Source of the DNA: Roseburia porci
GTDB lineage: Bacteria; Bacillota; Clostridia; Lachnospirales; Lachnospiraceae
DNA: 64,000 bases
Assembly (NCBI RefSeq): GCF_009695765.1
Contig: NZ_VUNI01000006.1
Location: forward strand, 62,001 to 126,000
Direction: 5' to 3'
The notes under the pieces were generated by a model. That model saw nothing but the letters and a program-made list of their open reading frames with translations, made no database searches and was not told the origin of the DNA. Position numbers and translations under genes: made by a program. Every line of letters starts with the position of its first letter. Position 1 is the stretch's first letter. This document shows positions 38,250-45,817 of the stretch, one piece after another.

Positions 38250-38563
38250 AGTGTGAAATCGTTGGTATGCCAATAAGAAAAAATTGGATGGATGGACAAC
38301 GAGACAATGTAATATAAATAGTACAAAGGTAGAAAATGTTGAGCTTATGCGGATTTGTCGGTTGAAAAAGCAACTAGAGGATGATATACTAAAAAAGTAT
38401 ATCTATGCTTGACTTTTTGATTTGCTGACAGATCAGAAAGGATTGGAACAGTTTGAAAAATGACAGGTAGGGTAAATACAAATTGGTACAGTAGTGGTAC
38501 AGTAGCACGAAGATAAATCAAATAAATACCTAAAAATGGCTTAAATAAGGAGGTAATTACAAA
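38250..38563. other. Gene-free stretch before pyrE
   Basis: No gene can be supported. It holds a perfect AT-rich palindrome GATATACT-AAAAA-AGTATATC (38383-38403) and an exact tandem duplication of TGGTACAGTAG (38484-38494 and 38495-38505). Short interrupted open stretches around 38341-38463 could be decayed coding sequence but match nothing I recognise. The pyrE ribosome site AAGGAGG is at the end. Confidence 0.5.
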
Positions 38564-39244
38564 ATGGAAAGCTATAAGAGCGAATTTATAGAATTTATGG
38601 TAGAAAGTGATGTTCTGAAATTTGGTGATTTTACATTAAAGAGTGGACGTAAATCACCTTTTTTTATGAATGCAGGTGCATATGTAACAGGCGCACAGCT
38701 TAAGAGACTGGGCGAGTATTATGCGAAAGCAATCCACAGCAATTTCGGAGATGATTTTGATGTGTTGTTTGGACCGGCATATAAGGGAATTCCGCTTGCA
38801 GTCGTAACAGCGATCGCATATCATGAATTATACGGAAAAGAAGTCCGTTACTGTTCAGACCGTAAGGAAGTTAAAGATCATGGCGCAGATAAGGGAGGTT
38901 TCCTTGGAAGCAGCTTAAAAGACGGCGACAGAGTCGTAATGATCGAGGATGTAACGACTTCCGGTAAATCCATGGAAGAGACGGTACCAAAAGTAAGATC
39001 AGCAGCAGATGTCCAGATCGTTGGTCTGATGGTCAGCTTAAACCGTATGGAAGTCGGACAGGGCGGAAAAGTAAGTGCACTGGATGAAATCAAAGAGAAA
39101 TACGGATTTGAAGGCAAAGCAATCGTGACAATGGAAGAAGTTGTAGAACATCTTTACAATCATGAGTGCCAGGGAAAAGTCGTAATCAATGATGAGATAA
39201 AAGCAGCAATCGATCATTATTATGATCAGTATGGCTGTAAATAA
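38564..39244 (+). CDS. pyrE: Orotate phosphoribosyltransferase
   Basis: A 226-residue PyrE, which joins orotate and PRPP to make orotidine monophosphate in pyrimidine synthesis. The PRPP loop is VVMIEDVTTSGKSMEETV with the two acidic residues, FGPAYKGIPLA is the pyrophosphate loop, and the basic flexible loop carries KEVKDHGADKG. N-terminal LKFGDFTLKSGRKSPFFMN is the family start. Length is that of the longer clostridial form. AAGGAGG precedes the ATG. No other pyr genes are adjacent; it heads a unit with a VanZ-like and a small membrane protein, whose starts overlap it in sequence. Confidence 0.95.
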   Translation: MESYKSEFIEFMVESDVLKFGDFTLKSGRKSPFFMNAGAYVTGAQLKRLGEYYAKAIHSNFGDDFDVLFGPAYKGIPLAVVTAIAYHELYGKEVRYCSDRKEVKDHGADKGGFLGSSLKDGDRVVMIEDVTTSGKSMEETVPKVRSAADVQIVGLMVSLNRMEVGQGGKVSALDEIKEKYGFEGKAIVTMEEVVEHLYNHECQGKVVINDEIKAAIDHYYDQYGCK

Positions 39245-39707
39245 AAAAACGCGGCACAGAATTGCTCTGCTTTTGTTTGGCGCGTATCTGATTCTATTGT
39301 TCTATTTCCTGTTCTTTTCAGAAGCGATGGGAAGATCTGGAACAGATGCAGAGTATCATTATAACCTGACTCCCTTTCTTGAGATTAAACGATTTCTCAA
39401 GTATCGGGATGTCCTTGGGCCTGAGGCGGTCTTTTTGAATATTTTCGGAAATGTGATCGCGTTCATGCCCTTTGGTTTTTTTGTACCGATGATTACAAAG
39501 TGGCATAAAAATATTGCATATGTCACATTATACAGTTTTGAACTGAGCCTTCTTGCGGAAACCATGCAGCTGGTATTTAAGATTGGAAGTTTTGATATCG
39601 ATGACCTGATGCTGAATACGCTGGGAGGCTTGTGTGGCTGTATTATATATCATATTATGAGACGAATCAGGAGTATGTACCATGGCATTCGGAAAAAGAA
39701 AGCGTAA
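39222..39707 (+). CDS. VanZ-like membrane protein
   Basis: A 161-residue protein of the VanZ-like family: four hydrophobic spans and the signature NLTPFLEIKRFL ... NIFGNVIAFMPFGFFVP followed by FDIDDLMLNTLGG. VanZ proteins are implicated in low-level glycopeptide tolerance, but most chromosomal members have no shown role. It overlaps the end of pyrE by 23 bases if the first ATG is used (14 if ATG 39231), with no strong ribosome site, so translation is probably coupled. It overlaps the next gene by 26 bases. Confidence 0.85.
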   Translation: MISMAVNKKTRHRIALLLFGAYLILLFYFLFFSEAMGRSGTDAEYHYNLTPFLEIKRFLKYRDVLGPEAVFLNIFGNVIAFMPFGFFVPMITKWHKNIAYVTLYSFELSLLAETMQLVFKIGSFDIDDLMLNTLGGLCGCIIYHIMRRIRSMYHGIRKKKA

Positions 39708-40014
39708 CCGCTTTAAATTTACGGAGAAAAAACATTCAAAAAAGGGTATACTGGCAACAGCACTCGGAGTTGGGCTGATTGCTGTATATATTACTTTTGT
39801 AATACTTGCCTTCAGACAAAATGGCGGGCTGTCCATGTATTATGGCAGCGCTGGTGTGCTTGCAATGTTTGGGGGGATTCTGGATCTGGTATTGGCGATC
39901 CAGAGTCTGAGAGAAGAGAATTCGTTCCCATTGTTTCCGAGACTGGCACTTTTCGTTGCGGTGCTTTCGGCAGCCGGCTGGTTCGGTACATATGCAATGG
40001 GAATTCTGGTATAA
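39682..40014 (+). CDS. Small membrane protein of unknown function
   Basis: A 110-residue protein with a basic N-terminus (KRKRNRFKFTEKKHSKKG) and three predicted membrane spans, including a central one around MYYGSAGVLAMFGGILDLVL. I cannot name the family with certainty; similar three-span proteins are common in Lachnospiraceae next to VanZ-like or peptidase genes. It starts inside the VanZ-like gene and is followed after 16 bases by the M29 aminopeptidase, so it belongs to the same unit. Function unknown. Confidence 0.7.
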   Translation: MAFGKRKRNRFKFTEKKHSKKGILATALGVGLIAVYITFVILAFRQNGGLSMYYGSAGVLAMFGGILDLVLAIQSLREENSFPLFPRLALFVAVLSAAGWFGTYAMGILV

Positions 40015-40030
40015 AAAGTAAGGTGGCAAA

Positions 40031-42061
40031 ATGAAATATCGGGAACTGATCAGTGAAACAAATGAAGAAATGAAAGAACGTCTGGAACTTGTAATGGATC
40101 GGGTAAAGGAGATTTCTGCAAACCCGGAGACAAAAGCACCGTATGATGCATATTACAGACAGGTGGCAGCGTATCTGACATTTCTTTATTCTGTTTATGA
40201 AAAAGCCTGTAGCGGGGAACTTTCACACATGTCAGAACGTGACGGAAAGGCCTGCAATGAGGCTTTATTTGCAGAGATTAAACAAGAAAATTATGAAACC
40301 AGTTTTGCGAATCCGGCGTATGCAGTCCGGATACTGGGAGAGGAATATGGACAGATTCTCAGTGCAGTTTATGCATCGGTAAGGAATACGGCAGCCTTTG
40401 TATTTGAAGGAAATTGTCAGTATCTTTGCATTTATGCGGAGCTTTTTGTGGAACTGCATACGTATTTTGAGAATCCGGATGAACTGACAAGAGAAGAAAT
40501 CCGTCAGGCGGCATATTCTTTTGAACACGATTATTCAGAAGTGTTTAACGAGGATTCCGTAAAACGTCTGGTAGATCCGGATTATGATTATTACACGGAT
40601 ATCGTTATGAACTCGGATCTGACAGACCTCAGTTATCTGTATCGCTATGGACGCTATATCAGTGCGAACGAGACCGGAATCGCAGCGTTTTTAAATACGC
40701 TTCCACAGGAAGATATTCAGGCGATGGCAGACACCTATACAGAAGGATACCGTATTGGATTTGAAATGACCAGAAAAGATCTGAGTATCAAGGAAACCGT
40801 AGAGATCCGTTATCCGGTCGGATTTGAGCGTATGGTGCGCTGTGCGGTGAATAATTTTGCAAAACTGCATTTAAGACCGGTTATGAAACCATTTTCAACC
40901 GAGGCGAACAAACAGTATACCTATGATCACAGGGAAGATAAGGCGCTTTATCTGGATAAGGCTCTTGTTGAACGGGGACTCGAGGTATACCGCACTGTTT
41001 TTGAAAAGGTGAAGAAAAAGGCGGCTCTTTATGCGGGACCGGCGGTGATCGAAGTGTTTGGAGAGGAGCCATTTTCTCCGGTGACAAAGCAGGAAGCACC
41101 ACATTTTAATGATAACCAGCAGCAGCTTCAGGTCTACCGTCAAAGCGAGTACAGCCAGATCATCAACCAGTATATTAAGGGTGAGGAACGGAGTTTTACG
41201 ATTATTTCCTATCCCGTTCCGGAGATTGGGAACCAGTTTCGGGAGATCTTTGCGGAGACAGTAAAGATCAATACGTTAGATTACATGTTATATCGGGATA
41301 TGCAGCAGAAGATCATTGATGTGCTTGATCGGGCAGATCATGTGCATATTCTTGGCGCAAATGGAAATAAAACAGATCTGATCGTGACAACGTATCCATT
41401 GACAGATCCGAAAACACAGACTTCCTTTGAAAACTGTGTGGCAGATGTGAATATTCCGGTAGGAGAAGTGTTTACTTCCCCGGTATTAAAAGGAACGACA
41501 GGCAAGCTTCATGTAAGTCAGGTATATCTGAACGGACTGAGCTATGAAAATCTGGAAATTGATTTTAAAGATGGAATGATCGAGCATTATACATGTACGA
41601 ATTTTGCGGATGAAAAAGAAAACCAGAAATATATTAGGGATAATATTCTCTTTCATCATGATACACTTCCGATGGGTGAATTTGCGATCGGAACGAATAC
41701 GGTTGCATATGTGATGGCACGCAAATATCACATTGCAGACAAACTGCCGATTCTGATCGCGGAAAAGACCGGTCCACATTTTGCAGTAGGAGACACCTGC
41801 TATACGTACTGTGAGGATACGGCAGTGTATAATCCGGATGGAAAAGAGATCGTTGCAAGAGACAATGAAGTATCACTTCTCCGGAAAGAAGATCCATCGA
41901 AAGTGTACTTTAACTGCCATACAGATATTACGATCCCATATGATGAACTTGACAAAATCACTGCAATCGGTAAAGATGGTATTAAAACAGATATCATATC
42001 GGGCGGCCGGTTTGTCGTTCCAGGAACGGAGACCTTAAATGTACCGCTGGATCATGAATAA
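40031..42061 (+). CDS. M29-family aminopeptidase with long N-terminal extension
   Basis: A 676-residue protein whose C-terminal part (from about 385) carries M29 metallo-aminopeptidase features. NIPVGEVFTSPVLKGTTG contains the first metal Glu, MGEFAIGTN the second, EKTGPHFAVGDTCY gives His and Tyr, and NCHTDITIPYDELD gives His and Asp. The N-terminal 380 residues are all-helical without a recognised domain and are not part of classical M29 enzymes of about 400 residues. No signal peptide, so it is cytosolic and likely trims peptides. AAGTAAGGTGG precedes the ATG. The fused N-terminal region is a feature of the Lachnospiraceae form; its role is unknown. Confidence 0.82.
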   Translation: MKYRELISETNEEMKERLELVMDRVKEISANPETKAPYDAYYRQVAAYLTFLYSVYEKACSGELSHMSERDGKACNEALFAEIKQENYETSFANPAYAVRILGEEYGQILSAVYASVRNTAAFVFEGNCQYLCIYAELFVELHTYFENPDELTREEIRQAAYSFEHDYSEVFNEDSVKRLVDPDYDYYTDIVMNSDLTDLSYLYRYGRYISANETGIAAFLNTLPQEDIQAMADTYTEGYRIGFEMTRKDLSIKETVEIRYPVGFERMVRCAVNNFAKLHLRPVMKPFSTEANKQYTYDHREDKALYLDKALVERGLEVYRTVFEKVKKKAALYAGPAVIEVFGEEPFSPVTKQEAPHFNDNQQQLQVYRQSEYSQIINQYIKGEERSFTIISYPVPEIGNQFREIFAETVKINTLDYMLYRDMQQKIIDVLDRADHVHILGANGNKTDLIVTTYPLTDPKTQTSFENCVADVNIPVGEVFTSPVLKGTTGKLHVSQVYLNGLSYENLEIDFKDGMIEHYTCTNFADEKENQKYIRDNILFHHDTLPMGEFAIGTNTVAYVMARKYHIADKLPILIAEKTGPHFAVGDTCYTYCEDTAVYNPDGKEIVARDNEVSLLRKEDPSKVYFNCHTDITIPYDELDKITAIGKDGIKTDIISGGRFVVPGTETLNVPLDHE

Positions 42062-42079
42062 TAAGGAGGAACAAAAGTT

Positions 42080-42586
42080 ATGGCACAGGTAGGTATTGTA
42101 ATGGGCAGCGATTCAGATATGCCGGTTATGGCAAAGGCTGCAGATATTTTAGAAAAGCTTGGTGTAAGCTATGAGATGACGATCATTTCAGCACACAGAG
42201 AGCCGGACGTATTTTTTGAGTATGCAAAGAGCGCAGAAGCCAAAGGCTTTAAAGTAATTATTGCAGGTGCAGGAATGGCCGCTCATCTTCCGGGAATGTG
42301 TGCAGCAATCTTCCCAATGCCGGTTATCGGTATTCCAATGCATACCACATCCCTGGGTGGAAGAGATTCCTTATACAGCATTGTACAGATGCCAACAGGT
42401 ATTCCGGTTGCAACAGTCGCAATCAATGGCGGTGCAAATGCCGGAATCCTTGCAGCAAAGATCCTTGCAACAAGTGATCCGGAGCTCCTTCAGAGATTAA
42501 AGGATTACTCCAAAGATCTGAAAGAGCAGGTTGAGGCAAAAGATGCACATCTGCAGGAAGTTGGATATAAGAATTATTCCAAATAA
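42080..42586 (+). CDS. purE: N5-carboxyaminoimidazole ribonucleotide mutase
   Basis: A 168-residue class I PurE, which moves the carboxyl group of N5-CAIR to give CAIR in purine synthesis. Signature GIVMGSDSDMPVM at the N-terminus with the catalytic region SAHREPD and the later GMAAHLPGMCA and GIPMHTTSLGGRDSL blocks. AAGGAGG lies upstream. A strong terminator follows, so purE is expressed apart from the purM-purN-purD unit, and no purK or purC is adjacent. Confidence 0.96.
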   Translation: MAQVGIVMGSDSDMPVMAKAADILEKLGVSYEMTIISAHREPDVFFEYAKSAEAKGFKVIIAGAGMAAHLPGMCAAIFPMPVIGIPMHTTSLGGRDSLYSIVQMPTGIPVATVAINGGANAGILAAKILATSDPELLQRLKDYSKDLKEQVEAKDAHLQEVGYKNYSK

Positions 42587-42592
42587 GGACCA

Positions 42593-42632
42593 AAAAGCAT
42601 TGCCGCTGTCGGATTGACGGGGCAATGCTTTT
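42593..42632 (+). terminator. Terminator after purE
   Basis: Perfect 12-bp stem AAAAGCATTGCC (42593-42604) and GGCAATGCTTTT (42621-42632), followed by CTTGTTTT. Confidence 0.85.
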
Positions 42633-42681
42633 CTTGTTTTCTGATATTAGGTATACTAATAAATTAGATTATTATATATAA

Positions 42682-42711
42682 TTGGAAATAATAAGAGTTT
42701 CAAGCTATACT
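42682..42711 (+). promoter_or_regulatory. Candidate promoter of purM-purN-purD
   Basis: TTGGAA (42682-42687), 18 bases, TATACT (42706-42711), 48 bases before purM. No guanine riboswitch fold was seen in the leader. Confidence 0.45.
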
Positions 42712-42759
42712 ATAGAAGTAATAACGGTAAAATGAACGTTTATAACAGGAGGAAACAAA

Positions 42760-43785
42760 ATGGATTACAAGAATTCAGGTGTAGATATTGAAGCAGGATA
42801 CGAATCAGTCGAACTGATGAAGAAATATGTTCAGGGAACGATGAGACCAGAAGTATTAACAGGACTTGGCGGATTTTCCGGAGCATTTTCCATGGCTGCA
42901 CTCAAGGATATGGAGAACCCAGTGCTTCTTTCCGGAACTGACGGATGTGGTACAAAGGTGAAGCTTGCTTTCATTATGGATAAACACGATACCATCGGAA
43001 TTGATGCAGTTGCAATGTGTGTAAACGATGTTGCATGTGCAGGTGGTGAGCCATTATTCTTCCTTGACTATATTGCATGTGGTAAGAACTACCCAGAGAA
43101 GATCGCAACAATCGTAAGTGGTGTTGCTGAGGGATGTAAACAGTCCGGCTGTGCATTGATCGGTGGAGAGACCGCAGAACATCCGGGACTTATGCCGGAA
43201 GACGAGTATGATCTTGCAGGATTTGCAGTAGGTGTGGTAGACAAGAAAGACATTATCACAGGTGCAGATGTAAAAGCAGGGGATGTGCTGATCGGTATGG
43301 CTTCTTCCGGAGTACATTCCAATGGATTTTCTCTTGTACGTAAGATCTTTAAGATGGACAAGGAAACATTAAATACCTATCATGAAGAATTAGGAACAAC
43401 ACTTGGTGAGGCACTTTTAGCTCCAACAAGAATTTATGTAAAAGCACTTCGTTCAATCAAGGACGCAGGTGTACGTGTAAAAGCATGCAGCCACATCACA
43501 GGTGGTGGATTCTACGAGAATGTTCCACGTATGCTTCCGGAAGGAAAACATGCTGTCATTGAGAAGAACAGCTATCCAATTCCACCGATCTTTACAATGA
43601 TGGCACGTGAAGGCCAGGTAGAAGAGAAAATGATGTATAATACTTATAATATGGGACTTGGAATGGTACTTGCAGTAGATCCGGCTGATGTGGACAAGAC
43701 AATGGAAGCAATCAAAGCAGCAGGAGATACTCCTTACGTAGTAGGTAAGATTACAGATGGAGAAAAGGGTGTAACTTTATGCTAA
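42760..43785 (+). CDS. purM: Phosphoribosylformylglycinamidine cyclo-ligase
   Basis: A 341-residue PurM (AIR synthetase), using ATP to close the imidazole ring in purine synthesis. Conserved DYKNSGVDIEAGYESV start, LSGTDGCGTKVKLAF, GIDAVAMCVNDV, ALIGGETAEHPGLM and SHITGGGFYENVPRM. AGGAGG upstream. It overlaps purN by 7 bases (translational coupling) and heads the purM-purN-purD unit with its own candidate promoter. Cytosolic; nothing unusual. Confidence 0.96.
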   Translation: MDYKNSGVDIEAGYESVELMKKYVQGTMRPEVLTGLGGFSGAFSMAALKDMENPVLLSGTDGCGTKVKLAFIMDKHDTIGIDAVAMCVNDVACAGGEPLFFLDYIACGKNYPEKIATIVSGVAEGCKQSGCALIGGETAEHPGLMPEDEYDLAGFAVGVVDKKDIITGADVKAGDVLIGMASSGVHSNGFSLVRKIFKMDKETLNTYHEELGTTLGEALLAPTRIYVKALRSIKDAGVRVKACSHITGGGFYENVPRMLPEGKHAVIEKNSYPIPPIFTMMAREGQVEEKMMYNTYNMGLGMVLAVDPADVDKTMEAIKAAGDTPYVVGKITDGEKGVTLC

Positions 43786-44405
43786 AACTTGCAGTGTGTG
43801 TATCGGGTGGTGGAACAAACCTTCAGGCCATCATGGATGCCATTGACAATGGAACGATCACGAATGCCAGAATCGAAGTTGTGATCAGTAATAATAAAAA
43901 TGCATATGCGCTGGAACGTGCGAAGAAACATGGAATCCAGTCCGTGTGCATCTCTCCGAAAGATTATGAAAGCCGCGAAGCATTTAATCAGAATTTTCTT
44001 GCAAAACTGGATTCTTATCAGGTCGATCTGGTCGTACTCGCAGGATTCCTTGTTGTAATCCCGGAGGCAATGATAAAGAGTTACAGAAACCGGATCATCA
44101 ATATTCATCCGTCACTGATCCCGTCGTTCTGCGGAACCGGATATTATGGACTTAAGGTTCATGAAGGAGTGTTAAACAGAGGCGTAAAAGTGACCGGCGC
44201 AACGGTACACTTTGTGGATGAAGGAACGGACACAGGCCCGATTATTTTACAGAAGGCCGTGGAAGTAAAACAGGACGATACACCGGAAGTACTTCAGAGA
44301 CGTGTTATGGAGCAGGCGGAATGGATCATTATGCCAAAGGCAATCGATCTGATCGCAAACGGACGTGTTACGGTAAGTGACGGACATGTACGGATCCATG
44401 AATAA
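43779..44405 (+). CDS. purN: Phosphoribosylglycinamide formyltransferase
   Basis: A 208-residue PurN, which formylates GAR using 10-formyltetrahydrofolate. Start VCVSGGGTNLQAIMDAID, folate-site and catalytic blocks INIHPSLIPSF (Asn, His) and HFVDEGTDTGPIIL (Asp). The start codon lies inside the purM end, as is common in clostridial purine operons. purD follows after 48 bases. Functional residues appear intact. Confidence 0.95.
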   Translation: MLKLAVCVSGGGTNLQAIMDAIDNGTITNARIEVVISNNKNAYALERAKKHGIQSVCISPKDYESREAFNQNFLAKLDSYQVDLVVLAGFLVVIPEAMIKSYRNRIINIHPSLIPSFCGTGYYGLKVHEGVLNRGVKVTGATVHFVDEGTDTGPIILQKAVEVKQDDTPEVLQRRVMEQAEWIIMPKAIDLIANGRVTVSDGHVRIHE

Positions 44406-44453
44406 TATTTTGAAAATAACAAATAAATAATTGCGAAAGAAAGGACAAATCAT

Positions 44454-45728
44454 ATGAAAGTTCTTGTAGTTGGAAGCGGCGGACGTGAACATGCAATTGT
44501 AACATCCGTAGCAAAAAGCAAACGTGTAGATAAAATTTATTGTGCACCGGGAAATGCCGGAATTGCAGCACTTGCAGAATGCGTACCGATCGGTGCAATG
44601 GAATTTGACAAACTGGTAGATTTTGCAAAGGAAAAGGCAATTGATTTTACAATCGTTGGAATGGATGATCCATTGGTTGGTGGAATCGTAGACCGTTTTG
44701 AAGCAGAAGGCTTAAAAGTTTTCGGACCACGCAAAAATGCAGCAATCTTAGAGGGATCAAAAGCATTTTCCAAAGATCTCATGAAAAAATACAATATTCC
44801 AACAGCTGCTTATGAGAATTTTACAGATCCGGAGGAAGCACTGAAATATCTTGAGACCGCAAAGATGCCGATCGTATTAAAGGCAGACGGTCTTGCACTT
44901 GGAAAAGGTGTACTGATCTGCAACACACTTGAGGAAGCAAAAGCAGGTGTGAAGGAGATCATGGAAGATAAAAAGTTTGGAACTGCCGGAAATACCATGG
45001 TTGTGGAAGAATTCATGACTGGACGTGAAGTATCTGTTCTTTCTTATGTCGATGGTAAAACCATTAAGATCATGTCTTCCGCACAGGATCACAAACGTGC
45101 GAAAGATGGCGATCAGGGACTGAATACAGGTGGAATGGGTAACTTCTCACCAAGCCCGTTCTACACACCGGAAGTGGATGCATTCTGCCAGAAATACATC
45201 TATCAGGCAACGGTAGATGCAATGGCAAAAGAGGGAAGACCGTTTACCGGAGTTATATTCTTTGGACTGATGCTGACAGAGGACGGACCTAAGGTATTAG
45301 AGTACAATGCCCGGTTTGGTGATCCGGAGGCACAGGTTGTTCTTCCACGTATGAAAAATGACATCATCGATGTAATGGAAGCATGTGTGGATGGCAGATT
45401 AGACACGATCGATCTTCAGTTTGAGGATAATGCAGCGGTATGTGTGGTACTTGCATCCGATGGTTATCCGGTAGCTTACGAAAAAGGATTTGAGATTACA
45501 GGTCTTGAAAAATTTGAGAATAAGGATGATTATTTCTGTTTCCATGCTGGAACCAAATTTGATGAGAACGGAAAAATCGTTACAAACGGAGGCCGTGTAC
45601 TTGGAATTACAGCCACAGGAAAAGACTTAAAAGAAGCCAGAAAGAAAGCTTATGAAGCAACTGAATGGGTTCAGTTTAAAAATAAATATATGCGTCATGA
45701 TATTGGCAAAGCCATCGATGAGGTGTAA
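44454..45728 (+). CDS. purD: Phosphoribosylamine-glycine ligase
   Basis: A 424-residue PurD (GAR synthetase) of ATP-grasp fold, joining glycine to phosphoribosylamine. N-terminal KVLVVGSGGREHAI, ATP-grasp blocks LKADGLALGKGVLI and AQDHKRAKDGDQGLNTGGMG, and the metal site YNARFGDPEAQ. Third gene of the purM-purN-purD unit, followed by a terminator. Nothing unusual. Confidence 0.96.
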   Translation: MKVLVVGSGGREHAIVTSVAKSKRVDKIYCAPGNAGIAALAECVPIGAMEFDKLVDFAKEKAIDFTIVGMDDPLVGGIVDRFEAEGLKVFGPRKNAAILEGSKAFSKDLMKKYNIPTAAYENFTDPEEALKYLETAKMPIVLKADGLALGKGVLICNTLEEAKAGVKEIMEDKKFGTAGNTMVVEEFMTGREVSVLSYVDGKTIKIMSSAQDHKRAKDGDQGLNTGGMGNFSPSPFYTPEVDAFCQKYIYQATVDAMAKEGRPFTGVIFFGLMLTEDGPKVLEYNARFGDPEAQVVLPRMKNDIIDVMEACVDGRLDTIDLQFEDNAAVCVVLASDGYPVAYEKGFEITGLEKFENKDDYFCFHAGTKFDENGKIVTNGGRVLGITATGKDLKEARKKAYEATEWVQFKNKYMRHDIGKAIDEV

Positions 45729-45745
45729 AATAAAAGAATTCGAAA

Positions 45746-45781
45746 CAAAGAGGTTCGCTCTGTATGGAGAGAGCCTCTTTT
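45746..45781 (+). terminator. Terminator after purD
   Basis: AAAGAGG (45747-45753) pairs with CCTCTTT (45774-45780), with GCTCT/AGAG-type pairing inside; ends TTTTG. Confidence 0.7.
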
Positions 45782-45817
45782 GTATCGGATAATTGGTAAA
45801 GAGAGGAACAAAGATTC

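Noticed and set aside
38341-38463. Possible integrase C-terminal remnant before pyrE
   Set aside because: Short open stretches with stops and no recognisable active-site motif; not enough to call.
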